The notes: generated from the letters alone by a model not told the origin. DNA of 64,000 bases from Paenibacillus sp. FSL M7-0420 (GCF_038002345.1 NZ_JBBOCJ010000001.1:2418001-2482000), one strand, 5' to 3'. Shown: positions 27,142 to 36,298, counted from the stretch's first letter. Program-made: numbers and translations.

Positions 27142-27564
27142 GTTGCAGCCTCCTCCGTCGCAGTTTTCATATCGAAATGCGTAGCAGTAGTATGCTCGTT
27201 TCAGAGAGATTTCATAACCAGAGGGGGATGGAATTCACAGAGGAACGCTGTAATCCGCCTTGAAAGCTTTCAGTTCCGGTGCCTGCAAAAAAGCGAGAAA
27301 GAGGGAGGAAATGAGCCTTTCTTTTCCTAATTTTCCGTTATTCCTGCCTGGGGCTGCTTTTTCAAAAAAGACCGCTATCCACAACATGTGGTATAGTTTA
27401 AAAGTTAACGCACACCATATATTGTTACAAAAGCATGAAATTTAGCTGGTATGCGGATTTTTTCGGCTGTTTGTTATTGACAAGAGGAGCTTCCGCAGGA
27501 CAAGCAGGCTGTGGCTGCCCAGCCGCCGGAAGCATGACCTATTAATCCCCGGGAGGTTTTGCTA
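27142..27564. other. Divergent region between yqhH and nrdJ
   Basis: About 420 bases without a gene. The part near nrdJ is AT-rich and holds a TATAGT -10-like box at about 27393 and two possible NrdR boxes. No cobalamin riboswitch could be recognised by eye. Confidence 0.45.
27381..27427 (+). promoter_or_regulatory. Possible paired NrdR boxes upstream of nrdJ
   Basis: Two palindrome-like elements, ACAACATGTGGT (27381-27392) and ACACCATATATTGTTA (27412-27427), have centres 33 bases apart. NrdR, the repressor of ribonucleotide reductase genes, binds paired boxes of the ACAC-TATATA-GTGT type about three helical turns apart. The second element is a fair match, the first a weak one. Confidence 0.4.
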
Positions 27565-30500
27565 TTGAGTACAGTGGAACACAACAAGCGTCTAGAGGGT
27601 CTGAGCGAGAAAATATTCCTGGACCGGTATGCCTGGAAGGACGCAGACAGCAATAATGCCAAGGTTGGCGATGTAGTACTTGTCCTGACCAAGGACGATC
27701 CGAAGTTCCCGACCAAGGAGGTTGGCGAGATTGTAGAGCGTACAGGCCGGATGGTAACGGTAAAAACCCGCAGCGGCGAGCTGGTGCAGTCGGATGTGGA
27801 GAAGCTGACGCTGAACATCGAGAAGACGCCGGAGGAGATGTGGGACCGTCTCGCGGGAGCGATGGCCTCTGTAGAGAAGACTCCTGAGCTTCAGGAGGAG
27901 TGGACAGGCAAATTCCGCTCGATTCTGGATGACTGGAAGCTGGTGCCGGGCGGCCGGATTGCGGCGGGTGCCGGAGCGAGCGAGGAGCTTACACTGTTCA
28001 ACTGCTATGTTATTCCATCGCCAAAAGACAGCCGGGGCGGCATCATGGAGACACTCTCCGAGATGACCGAGATTATGGCCCGCGGCGGCGGGGTTGGGAT
28101 CAATCTGTCTTCGCTGCGCCCGCGCCGCGCTATCGTCAGAGGGGTGAACGGTTCCTCCAGCGGCTCCGTGTCCTGGGGCGGCCTGTTCAGCTATACAACC
28201 GGACTGATTGAACAAGGCGGCAGCCGCCGCGGCGCGCTGATGCTGATGATCAACGACTGGCACCCGGATGTGCTGGACTTCATTACCGTGAAGCAGACCA
28301 TGGGGCAGGTGACGAACGCCAACCTGTCGGTATGCGTGAGTAATAGCTTCATGAAGGCGGTCAAGGAGGATCTGGACTGGGAGCTGGTCTTCCCGGATAC
28401 CACCGACCCGGATTACGACACCCTCTGGGACGGCGATCTCGATAAATGGAAGGCAGATAACCGCCACGTCATTCCTTACCGTACCGTCAGAGCACGCGAT
28501 ATCTGGCATACGATTATCGAATCAGCATGGAAGTCCGCAGAGCCGGGCGTTGTTTTCATGGAATATTATAATCAGATGTCGAATAGCTGGTATTTCAATC
28601 CGATTATTTGTACGAATCCGTGCTTCCACCCGGACACCCGGATTGCAACCGAATACGGTCTCTTAACCATTGAAGAGTTATATAAGAAGGTCGGAACGGA
28701 ATCCTTCCTGGTGGGAACCGATTTGAGACTCGTGGAGCAGGCCAAAGTGGTTGGCGGAAGAAGCTATGAAGTCCCAGGTCTACAGATGAGACGGGCTACA
28801 GTGTTCCCAACCGGCACCAGAGAAACCTTGAAGATCTCGCTGCAAAATGGGGTGGAGCTGTCCGTAACGCCTGAACACCGCTTATTTACTGACTCTGGCT
28901 GGAAAGAGGCCCGGAACCTGAGTGCTGAAGATAGTGTATATTTGCAGTCTGGTGAGGGCGGGTTCGCGGCTGAGGATGAACTTGGTGAGGATTGGGTCAT
29001 TGAACAACTTGAGGAACTCGAAGTCAAGGCAGTTAGAGCCGCCGACAAAGAGGTTCCGGCTGCGGTGTATACCGCTTCACGCCAGACTGTTGTAGCATTC
29101 CTGCAAGGATTATTCTCCGCAGACGGAACAGTATATGACCGAGATGAGATGCATCCTACTGTCCGCTTGACCTCAGCTTCAAAGAAACTTCTTCAAGGCG
29201 TTCAGTTGCTGCTGCTTAATTTCGGAATTAACAGCTCCATCTATAACGACAAACACAGCGGATTCTATGAGCTGATCTTAAGCGGCAACAACATTCTTGA
29301 ATTCAAGAATAAGATCGGTTTTAAGCTGATCTCCAGAAAACAAGAGGCGCTGGAGCTCATTGCCAGACCTTCCCGCAAAAATGAAAAGTTTATCTCCAAG
29401 GTCGTTAGTGTCAAAGCAGGCGAGGTTGTGACGGTATACGATATTACCGAGCCTGTAACGCACTCACTGATCGCTGGTGGTGTTGTTGCCCATAACTGTG
29501 GAGAACAGGGCCTGCCCGGCTGGGGCGTGTGCAACCTGTCCGCCGTCAATCTCTCCAAGTTCTACGATGAAGAGAAGCATGATGTGGACTGGGCAGATCT
29601 GGCGAGAACAACCCGGTATTCTGTGCGTTTCCTTGACAATGTTATCGACAAGACACCGTATCATTTCCCGGAAAATGAAGCCAACCAGAAGCTCGAACGC
29701 CGCGTAGGCCTCGGCACTATGGGACTGGCTGAGCTGATGATCAAGCTGAACATCCGCTACGGCAGCCCGGAATCGCTGGAGTTCCTGGACAAGCTCTACG
29801 GCTTCATGGCCCGCGAGGCCTATCTGGCTTCTGCGGAGATTGCAGGCGAGAAGGGGGCGTTCCAGGCCTTCGACACGGATAAATATTTGCAGAGCGGCTT
29901 CATGCGGAATATTACCGAGGTCTACCCTGAGGTCGGCGAATCCATCCGCAAGCACGGAATGCGTAACGTAACTGTGATTACCCAGGCCCCTACCGGCAGC
30001 ACGGGAACTATGGTCGGCACCTCCACAGGAATCGAACCGTATTTCGCTTTCAAATATTTCCGCCAGAGCCGTCTCGGCTATGACGAGCAATTCGTACCTA
30101 TTGCCCAGGAATGGCTGGAAGCCCATCCGGGAGAGGAACTGCCGGACTACTTCGTCACCTCGATGGACCTGTCCGCTAAGGATCATATCCGCGCTCAGGC
30201 CGCGATCCAGCGCTGGGTGGACAGCTCGATCTCGAAGACAGCGAACTGCCCGTCCGACTTCACAGTGGAAGAGACCGCCGAGCTGTACGAAATGGCCTTC
30301 GATCTGGGCTGCAAAGGCGTAACGATCTACCGTGACGGCAGCCGTGATGTGCAGGTACTGGAGACCAAGAAGAAGGAAGATAAGAAGGATGCTGCGGCAG
30401 AAGTTGAAGTTAAGGAAACCGAGGAGAAAGAAAATGCATCAGCAGCTCCGGCAACTGTAGCAGTAGCTCCCGGCCCGCAGGCAGCAGCAAGCGGAGTAGA

Positions 30501-31089
30501 TAAGCAATACAAGAAGCGCCCGCAAGTGCTGCGCGGCGCGACCTATAAGATCAACACGCCGTTCGGTATGGCGTATATCACGATTAACGATCTAGACGGC
30601 ATACCTGCTGAGATCTTCCTGAATGTCGGCAAGGCCGGCTCTGACGTCTTTGCCATGGCCGAAGCCCTCGGCCGCGTCTGCTCGCTGTTCCTGCGCTACG
30701 GTGACCACGGCGAGAAGGTCGGCCTGCTGATCAAGCATCTCAAGGGCATCGGCGGCTCCGGCGCCATCGGCTTTGGTGCGAACCGCGTTGAGTCCATCGC
30801 CGACGCGGTGGCGAAGGCCCTGGAGACCCATGTGCTGAATAACGCCCATGACGATCATATTCCTGCGCCAATCGCAGCAACACTGGAGCTTGATTTCAAC
30901 GAGGCGCTGAACGCCGAGCTGAAATCCACGGTTCCTGCGGCGGCTACCAACGATAGCCACGGCGGTCATGACGCACATAGCCACGCCACCGCTTCGCGGG
31001 ATCTTTGCCCTTCCTGCGGCAGCGCCTCGCTGATTAATATTGAGGGCTGTAAGACTTGCGGGAATTGTGGGTATAGCCGGTGCGGGTGA
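27565..31089 (+). CDS. nrdJ: Adenosylcobalamin-dependent ribonucleotide reductase (class II) with intein
   Basis: The precursor has 1174 residues; after removal of a 292-residue intein the enzyme is 882 residues. It reduces ribonucleotides to deoxyribonucleotides using coenzyme B12, without oxygen dependence. Seen in order: N-terminal RNR domain, GGRIAAGAGASEELTLFNCYV, the glycyl-barrel segments GGVGINLSSLRPR and NPCGEQG (the latter split by the intein), TQAPTGSTGTMVGTS, a Lys/Glu/Ala-rich linker (about 930-980), a TSCPD domain, and a C-terminal zinc-ribbon (CPSCG, CKTCGNCGY). TTG 27565 is chosen because GGGAGG lies eight bases upstream; another TTG at 27559 is too close. It is monocistronic, divergent from yqhH, and possibly under NrdR. 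Confidence 0.95.
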   Translation: MSTVEHNKRLEGLSEKIFLDRYAWKDADSNNAKVGDVVLVLTKDDPKFPTKEVGEIVERTGRMVTVKTRSGELVQSDVEKLTLNIEKTPEEMWDRLAGAMASVEKTPELQEEWTGKFRSILDDWKLVPGGRIAAGAGASEELTLFNCYVIPSPKDSRGGIMETLSEMTEIMARGGGVGINLSSLRPRRAIVRGVNGSSSGSVSWGGLFSYTTGLIEQGGSRRGALMLMINDWHPDVLDFITVKQTMGQVTNANLSVCVSNSFMKAVKEDLDWELVFPDTTDPDYDTLWDGDLDKWKADNRHVIPYRTVRARDIWHTIIESAWKSAEPGVVFMEYYNQMSNSWYFNPIICTNPCFHPDTRIATEYGLLTIEELYKKVGTESFLVGTDLRLVEQAKVVGGRSYEVPGLQMRRATVFPTGTRETLKISLQNGVELSVTPEHRLFTDSGWKEARNLSAEDSVYLQSGEGGFAAEDELGEDWVIEQLEELEVKAVRAADKEVPAAVYTASRQTVVAFLQGLFSADGTVYDRDEMHPTVRLTSASKKLLQGVQLLLLNFGINSSIYNDKHSGFYELILSGNNILEFKNKIGFKLISRKQEALELIARPSRKNEKFISKVVSVKAGEVVTVYDITEPVTHSLIAGGVVAHNCGEQGLPGWGVCNLSAVNLSKFYDEEKHDVDWADLARTTRYSVRFLDNVIDKTPYHFPENEANQKLERRVGLGTMGLAELMIKLNIRYGSPESLEFLDKLYGFMAREAYLASAEIAGEKGAFQAFDTDKYLQSGFMRNITEVYPEVGESIRKHGMRNVTVITQAPTGSTGTMVGTSTGIEPYFAFKYFRQSRLGYDEQFVPIAQEWLEAHPGEELPDYFVTSMDLSAKDHIRAQAAIQRWVDSSISKTANCPSDFTVEETAELYEMAFDLGCKGVTIYRDGSRDVQVLETKKKEDKKDAAAEVEVKETEEKENASAAPATVAVAPGPQAAASGVDKQYKKRPQVLRGATYKINTPFGMAYITINDLDGIPAEIFLNVGKAGSDVFAMAEALGRVCSLFLRYGDHGEKVGLLIKHLKGIGGSGAIGFGANRVESIADAVAKALETHVLNNAHDDHIPAPIAATLELDFNEALNAELKSTVPAAATNDSHGGHDAHSHATASRDLCPSCGSASLINIEGCKTCGNCGYSRCG
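28621..29496 (+). other. Intein inserted in nrdJ at the NP/CGEQ site
   Basis: The coding frame of nrdJ is interrupted by 292 codons. The intein begins with Cys (CFHPDTRIATEYGLLTIEEL), has the block B TxxH motif in LSVTPEHRLF, a LAGLIDADG-like block C (FLQGLFSADGTV), and ends with THSLIAGGVVAHN followed by the extein Cys of CGEQ. All residues needed for splicing (Cys1, block B His, penultimate His, terminal Asn, Cys+1) are present. Only one LAGLIDADG-type motif is seen, whereas an active dodecapeptide homing nuclease needs two, so the endonuclease part is probably reduced or dead. The site is a conserved substrate-loop motif, a known target for RNR inteins. Confidence 0.93.
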
Positions 31090-31130
31090 GGGTGGACTTG
31101 AGTTCCATAATTAATTAGAAGTGTGATGTG

Positions 31131-31195
31131 CCACTAAAAACGGGATATCGCCACAAAAAACGGGACGGAATGCCACCAAAAACGAGATATCCACA
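31131..31195. repeat. Three short direct repeats resembling an IS21-type end
   Basis: CCACTAAAAACGGGA (31131), CCACAAAAAACGGGA (31151) and CCACCAAAAACGAGA (31173) are spaced 20 and 22 bases apart. IS21-family elements carry multiple similar repeats at their ends. No istA or istB gene is in the window, so this would be a relic. It lies exactly where GC content drops after nrdJ. Confidence 0.5.
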
Positions 31196-31377
31196 GGGGA
31201 AACCCTTAAATATGTAAACAAATGTTAAAATTAAGTCCTATTTTAGCCTAAAATCGGCTATTTCAGACCAATCTTAAGCAAAACATCATTCTTGCGCAGT
31301 TTTTACACATGCAATTCTATTCTTAAGAAATCCGTATTTTCCTTATGCAATAACAAACATTGTGAGGAGGAATTTCA

Positions 31378-31557
31378 ATGCGTGATCGTAATAAGGATGG
31401 GCAATATCGTCAGAAGCGTGCAGATACAAAGGTTGGGAATATTGAAGCTAAGTATGGGGTTGATTTTGGGGTCCGAAGTGATATGGAGCTTGGGACCTTA
31501 AGAAAACGTCTTGGCGACAAATCTCTAACTCAAATTCTTAAAGATCAAAACAAGTAA
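31378..31557 (+). CDS. Small unrecognised protein (59 residues)
   Basis: The ATG at 31378 is preceded by GAGGAGG and the frame runs 59 codons: a charged N-terminus (MRDRNKDGQYRQKRADTKVG), then NIEAKYGVDFGVRSDMELGT and a basic C-terminus. Short proteins with a similar KYGVDFGVRSD core are found in phage and island regions of Bacillota; I know of no function. It is followed at once by a terminator and then by a 724-residue protein gene. It is the first gene of the AT-rich island. Confidence 0.8.
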   Translation: MRDRNKDGQYRQKRADTKVGNIEAKYGVDFGVRSDMELGTLRKRLGDKSLTQILKDQNK

Positions 31558-31563
31558 CAGCAT

Positions 31564-31596
31564 AGGGGGAGCGACTGTTGGCTCCCCCTTCTTTAA
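31564..31596 (+). terminator. Rho-independent terminator
   Basis: An eight-base stem (GGGGGAGC with GCTCCCCC) is followed by TTCTTTAAT, ending the 59-residue protein transcript. Confidence 0.85.
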
Positions 31597-31657
31597 TAAA
31601 AAAGACAGCAAGAAACGCATAGGTTTTCATAACAACCAACGAGGGAGGTCATAATGT

Positions 31658-33832
31658 ATGCCGTCAGATAATAAATCAACTAAACTGCTCCACGTTCAAA
31701 ATGGAGCAATTCGCAAACTGTTATATACCCATGTAACTGATGAAGACTTAAAAAATCGATACCGCGCAGTGATCGGAAGAGAAACAAAGAAGGATATTAA
31801 AGAAGCGCTCCAACGTGTTGAAAAAGCTAAACTGATTGAAATTATTAATAAGAGTCCTGAAATCACTGAAGAACACATTGAATTATGTTTTGAAGAAAAT
31901 CGTTATAGTAATAGGCCTAACTTTCGTCTTTTTCATCTCCAGTCCTTAGACCCGCAAACCACTTCAGCATCATTTATACAAGCCCACAAAGAAGATAAAG
32001 CCATCAAGAAATTAAACCAACGCCTTAGAGATGTCCCCTATTCGAATGACAATGTAACCTCATTATTTGCTGTTGATCAGACACTTATTGATTCTCAAAC
32101 CTTGGAGATTGCGTTCAAATATAACGAAAAATATAATTTCATTGATCCTGAGACTGAACAGAATGAATTCATTTACGAGTTAAAGTACGGATTTATGTGG
32201 ATCAATTTTGACCAACGGTATGTAAATATTAATCTTCCCAGTGATCTGTTAGTTGGGACCCTTTCTAGTGTGGCTGAAGAAGCTTTTGCATGCTTATTAA
32301 TCCCCGTGAATATTACAAAGTCTGTTGTTGAACGTGTATTTCCTAAAGACTCCATGAAAAGAACGACTTTCAGTACCACTTCCTCTGATGCTTCGGGAAA
32401 AATTAAAAAAATTACGTTAGCAGATAAGGAATTAGGAAATAAAATAAGTCAAAATCCAGAGTACGAGGGATATGACTCGCCAAGTTCTGTTTACCAAGAG
32501 GCCATTGATGAGGATGGAGAGTTGTTTTCTACCTTGGGAGTAAACTGTGAAAAGGGAAAAATTTATTTGACGCGACAATTGAAGGCGACGGATATGAGAC
32601 GATGGGGGCTGTGGCGAATTGGCCAGATCATGAACCACATGAATACCATCCATGCTAATGGTGACATTGAAGAAAAATTTGATTCATTTGGTATAGCTGA
32701 TGACAGTGAAGTGAAAACATTCGCATATGGTCATGACGAAAAGAAAACCATTGTGGAATTGATGAAAGCTATAGTTATCTGCGAAAAGAAAGGTATCGAA
32801 AGCTATAAGTTACTGAATGAAAAACCAGAAAAACTAGTAGCAGCACTAAAGAAACATATGAACTTACGGTTTAGACCATATTGTGAGGGCTGCCAGGAAC
32901 ATGCGGATCTGGTATGCCCATCCTGCGGTAAATTTGAGATTATGGTATTGAGCAGAAAGGGACAAGTCACAACCGTAAAGTGTGGATTCTGCTCAGAAAA
33001 CTTAGAACTGAATCAACTAACATGCCTGATGAGCCATAAAGTAAGGGTTAACTCCTGGTATGACGGTGTGTTGATGTATCCTAATAAAGCACTGACATCT
33101 TTGATGCAGCGTATGATTAAAAAATACTTCCCTGAGGTTGATTTCATGGCTGAAGAGGAGCAGTTCCATCTCTCTAATAACGTTGTACACTATTCTGCTA
33201 ATAAAGCCTCCAGAGTCATGTACCGCGTGGAGGATATCCCTGAGTTTGAAAAAGTATGGGGGCGTAGAATTTCAAAACAGCGTAGAGAAGAATTACAAGA
33301 AGTTATGGAGCTCCTGAAGGAAAAGTGCTCAAAGCAAAGCTCAGATGGTTGTAAGGCTTGTCAAAAAGAACATAGCGTTCGCTGTGTGATGAAACCTTTT
33401 GTTACCTTTACAAATCATCAGCTACATCCCCATCATGGTCAAGAATATGGTGATATTAGCTTCAACATGAAGATGTTAAATATGGACGATGCAGTTTTTG
33501 TAGGCATTGCTAAGAGTTATGAGAAGAAAGAAATTACAAGTGCAAGTGATAAAGGGCGGGAGATGCTTGAGCAGTTTTATGGCAAGTGTACAGATACAAT
33601 GACACATGTTATTGGCATTGTGGTTGCGGGTGAGCTTGAACAAGGATTTACTGCTAAGCTACAGGATTTAGCTAGAAGGTATAATAAAAAAGTTGTTATG
33701 TGGAATTATAATGAACTGTTAATGGCAGTTGATTATGCCATTCACAAATATGGACTAAGTATTGAAAATATTATAGTTGATTTGAAAGCAGACGGATCGA
33801 AACGAAGAGGTCGTCCAAGGAACGCTAGTTAA
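31658..33832 (+). CDS. Large zinc-ribbon protein with nuclease-like C-terminal domain (unrecognised family)
   Basis: The 724-residue protein has no family I can name. Seen in it: a helical N-terminal region, a zinc-ribbon-like cluster at about residues 410-450 (CEGCQEHADLVCPSCG, then CGFCSENLEL), a second Cys group (about 565-580: CKACQKEHSVRC), and a C-terminal block EYGDISFNMKM, FVGIAKSYEKK, then helix, strand VIGIVVAG, helix, strand KKVVMWNYNEL. That order resembles the PD-(D/E)XK restriction endonuclease fold, with Asp in YGDI and Lys in IAKS as possible active-site residues. The tail KRRGRPRN is an AT-hook. ATG 31658 follows GAGGGAGG. A DNA-binding defence role is inference. Confidence 0.8.
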   Translation: MPSDNKSTKLLHVQNGAIRKLLYTHVTDEDLKNRYRAVIGRETKKDIKEALQRVEKAKLIEIINKSPEITEEHIELCFEENRYSNRPNFRLFHLQSLDPQTTSASFIQAHKEDKAIKKLNQRLRDVPYSNDNVTSLFAVDQTLIDSQTLEIAFKYNEKYNFIDPETEQNEFIYELKYGFMWINFDQRYVNINLPSDLLVGTLSSVAEEAFACLLIPVNITKSVVERVFPKDSMKRTTFSTTSSDASGKIKKITLADKELGNKISQNPEYEGYDSPSSVYQEAIDEDGELFSTLGVNCEKGKIYLTRQLKATDMRRWGLWRIGQIMNHMNTIHANGDIEEKFDSFGIADDSEVKTFAYGHDEKKTIVELMKAIVICEKKGIESYKLLNEKPEKLVAALKKHMNLRFRPYCEGCQEHADLVCPSCGKFEIMVLSRKGQVTTVKCGFCSENLELNQLTCLMSHKVRVNSWYDGVLMYPNKALTSLMQRMIKKYFPEVDFMAEEEQFHLSNNVVHYSANKASRVMYRVEDIPEFEKVWGRRISKQRREELQEVMELLKEKCSKQSSDGCKACQKEHSVRCVMKPFVTFTNHQLHPHHGQEYGDISFNMKMLNMDDAVFVGIAKSYEKKEITSASDKGREMLEQFYGKCTDTMTHVIGIVVAGELEQGFTAKLQDLARRYNKKVVMWNYNELLMAVDYAIHKYGLSIENIIVDLKADGSKRRGRPRNAS

Positions 33833-33848
33833 TGCAATTTCAATAAAA

Positions 33849-33886
33849 GCAATCTTATCTGAATTTTATTGGTCAGATAAGATTGC
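33849..33886 (+). terminator. Hairpin after the large zinc-ribbon protein gene
   Basis: A 14-base perfect stem (GCAATCTTATCTGA with TCAGATAAGATTGC) begins 17 bases after the stop codon. The following U-tract is poor, but the position and stem fit a terminator. Confidence 0.7.
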
Positions 33887-34101
33887 TCAAATCACTACTA
33901 TTTATTTTCAATTTCTAAAGCGATTTGAAGTAAAATAAATGAAATAGATAACATCGGAACTGCTATTTTTTTCATTTCCGTTTTGGGTTACATAATTGTA
34001 AATGTCAAGGTTTGAGGAAAATATATCAATTAGGAAAAGAATGGCTAAAATTGAAGTTAAATAACCTAATATTAGCCAAAGTAAATATAATAACTTCTTG
34101 C

Positions 34102-34368
34102 TTATAATTTATTGGATTTCGTTAATCTAAATGCCATTCTGCTCAAAGTAAAAAACAAGGCTACAAATGAAAGGCTTGAAACGATTGTGGGATCTTCAGA
34201 AACAAAAACAGCGACTAATAATGCGAGTGCAATAGCAACTAAGATAATTATTTTTGCCCACTGGGGCTGATTCATCAAAGAAGAAACGGCGTCTAAGACT
34301 TTACTGCCTAAGTCTGGGGCGCCTATTTCCATTAAACTAATGTTTACCGTTAGCGCAACCTTGAACAT
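34102..34368 (-). CDS. Small membrane protein, unrecognised
   Basis: The 88-residue protein has two membrane segments (IIILVAIALALLVAVFV and IVSSLSFVALFFTL) after a soluble N-terminal third with an amphipathic look (GSKVLDAVSSLM). It starts six bases after the stop of the secreted protein gene upstream on the same strand, with GGAGGAAAG overlapping that gene's end, so the two are cotranscribed. No function is assigned. Confidence 0.65.
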   Translation of the reverse strand: MFKVALTVNISLMEIGAPDLGSKVLDAVSSLMNQPQWAKIIILVAIALALLVAVFVSEDPTIVSSLSFVALFFTLSRMAFRLTKSNKL

Positions 34369-34374
34369 ACTTTG

Positions 34375-34746
34375 TTACTTTCCTCCAACATGAAACACAC
34401 CAATTATAGTTTCACCATCTACGTCATAAAGTGGAATATCGCGACCACCTGGTGATCTACTGTTCTGTATCGCATTGGCTTCTCCGGGCGTTTTGGGTTG
34501 TTCACCGTCCAAGTCTTTTTTCATCACATATCCCTCAATGCCATCCTCACATATAGCACTGATTAATTCAGGTCCCGTTTCTGGGGAGGTAGCATATGCG
34601 TCAGAACCGTATGTCTGTCCATTTTCATTTAGAGAATAGGTTTTCGGACTAACGCTACTTTGAGTAGTTGCACTTTTTGCATATACATTCTGGTATGCTA
34701 CTGCACCACTCACTCCGACAGAAACGAAAACCACAGCATCAATCAA
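34375..34746 (-). CDS. Secreted protein of a Gram-positive unknown family; N-terminus irregular
   Basis: The 123-residue chain has a hydrophobic start (AVVFVSVGVSGAVAY) that would be a signal peptide, then the block YSLNENGQTYGS, ISAICEDGIEGYVMKKDLDG, PKTPGEANAI, and RDIPLYDVDGETIIGVFHVGG, a pattern I recall from small exported proteins of Bacillota without known function. The start is odd: TTG 34746 has only an AGAGG site, while a better site (AGGGAGTG) with an ATG lies 25-30 bases upstream in another frame that stops after ten codons. The N-terminus may have suffered a small frame change. Confidence 0.65.
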   Translation of the reverse strand: MIDAVVFVSVGVSGAVAYQNVYAKSATTQSSVSPKTYSLNENGQTYGSDAYATSPETGPELISAICEDGIEGYVMKKDLDGEQPKTPGEANAIQNSRSPGGRDIPLYDVDGETIIGVFHVGGK

Positions 34747-35103
34747 ATTTCAAGCCTCTAGAGTAGCTCATTTTCTTTGTTCACTCCCTAAAAGCTTCTC
34801 GCTCAAAATTCACTACATTTTACCACATAACCTTAAAACGTAAATACTAATGAGTTTGTTGCGTTTAACTGCCCGTTAGGCTTAATGATCGCAGCCGTTC
34901 ATAACTTATCTTATGTATTGAAAAAACAGACTCTCTCATCGAGGTCTGTTGGGATGGGTAAATTGGACAGGATTGTTCCGACTCCCATCAAAAAAGGAAC
35001 TTCCCAAGTCCAAATACTAACATATATTTACAAAAGTTGTACCTAGTGTCAGTTACGCTGGTACTGGGCCAAAACGCGGATCTAAGCATGGAGAATCGTC
35101 ACT
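34747..35103. other. Noncoding gap with a small hairpin
   Basis: About 360 bases without a gene. A seven-base stem (AACAGAC / GTCTGTT) lies at about 34924-34950. The promoter for the secreted protein gene should be near 34780-34860. Confidence 0.4.
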
Positions 35104-36102
35104 TTAATTGTCGCCCCACTCTAAGAGTTGCCACCCTTTCCAATGGTACGACTTATTCTTCCGTTTGCCCTGCAAGGAGTATTTGATCTTTCTTATACCG
35201 TCCGAGGCTTGAGTGACTGTACCATCAAGCAAATGTTCGTGCTCACGCAGCCAGTGCTTAAGATTGCTGCAACGATAGGTCTTGCCGTCTGGAGACACGA
35301 TAACCCACTCCTTGGCATGCATGTGGGTCTCAACCCTTTCGAGGGGCGAATGAACACCTACAACATAAGTAGCTACCTCTTTTATCAAGGAAGAATCAAT
35401 CTTTGAATTTTCTAACAAATAGGCTATGTTAAGCCTTGGATTGTAGATGCCTAATTTTTTTATATTTTGGAACTCCAAATGAATTGAGCGAAGACCCAAA
35501 ATATAGTAGACTAACAATTGCAAAGTATGCGTACTTGTTGGAGAATTCTTAGACACCTTTAAATCCCACAAAGTATCTTCTGTCAGATAATCCCCGTCGC
35601 CGCACGTAATCGTCGGTGTATAAGCTAATTCAAAAGTGAAACCTTCCTTAATAATTGGTCCTGAATGTTCCCAGAAAGAAAGGCTCCTATTCACCATTGT
35701 ACGAATGTTAGACACAGTATTTTCATCTGGATTAATGTCTTCTACTGGCTTATACCTGAATGTGCCCACTCTAGCGCACACGTCATAACCTACGAGTTTA
35801 CAGGTATAAATTATGGATTGATCATCCAAGCCCTTTATGTGCTTTATGAATTCTTTTGCTTTATTTTCTTGTTTCATGTATTGAGAACCAATCAGCGAAA
35901 TCTTAAATGCCTCTTCCGCAGAGGTTCCAGTCATGAAGCGAATCAGATAATCTACCGCTATCCCGACTAAACTAGCATATATATTCTCCTCTGAGTACAA
36001 CTCGATCCCGTCATCGAAAACTGTTTTAGTAAAATCGTTTGGGCTTAAAAAGCCTCCATAAGGCTGTTTGAATTTCTCTACTCTTTGTGTGACGGATGCC
36101 AT
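35104..36102 (-). CDS. PD-(D/E)XK nuclease-like protein (RecB/Cas4-like core)
   Basis: The 332-residue protein contains, around residues 165-200, GDGDYLTEDTLWDLKV followed by HTLQLLVYYILGL. An Asp before a strand ending in WDLKV (D-x-K) and a following Gln-x3-Tyr helix are the signature of the RecB/Cas4 branch of PD-(D/E)XK nucleases. A helical N-terminal domain and a basic C-terminus flank it. The ATG at 36102 has AAGGAG eight bases upstream. It stands alone in the island; a DNA-cutting defence or mobile-element role is inference. The family itself is not one I can name. Confidence 0.75.
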   Translation of the reverse strand: MASVTQRVEKFKQPYGGFLSPNDFTKTVFDDGIELYSEENIYASLVGIAVDYLIRFMTGTSAEEAFKISLIGSQYMKQENKAKEFIKHIKGLDDQSIIYTCKLVGYDVCARVGTFRYKPVEDINPDENTVSNIRTMVNRSLSFWEHSGPIIKEGFTFELAYTPTITCGDGDYLTEDTLWDLKVSKNSPTSTHTLQLLVYYILGLRSIHLEFQNIKKLGIYNPRLNIAYLLENSKIDSSLIKEVATYVVGVHSPLERVETHMHAKEWVIVSPDGKTYRCSNLKHWLREHEHLLDGTVTQASDGIRKIKYSLQGKRKNKSYHWKGWQLLEWGDN

Positions 36103-36298
36103 GAGACTCACTCCTTAGTACATTTTAAGCTACCCCTTATTATTGTAAGATAACATTTACACATATTGTAAGTGTCAGCCCGTTAACTCAATTCTGTTTC
36201 ATCATTTTTATAGTGTAAACCAAGTGCAGTGTTATTCATTATATAGAGGGCGGAACGTGTTATGATGCACTATTTAAAGTTAGAGGTCGATCCTTAGC

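Noticed and set aside
27142..27564. Cobalamin riboswitch upstream of the B12-dependent reductase
   Set aside because: No B12-box-like core or long folded leader could be seen; NrdR-type sites are the better reading.
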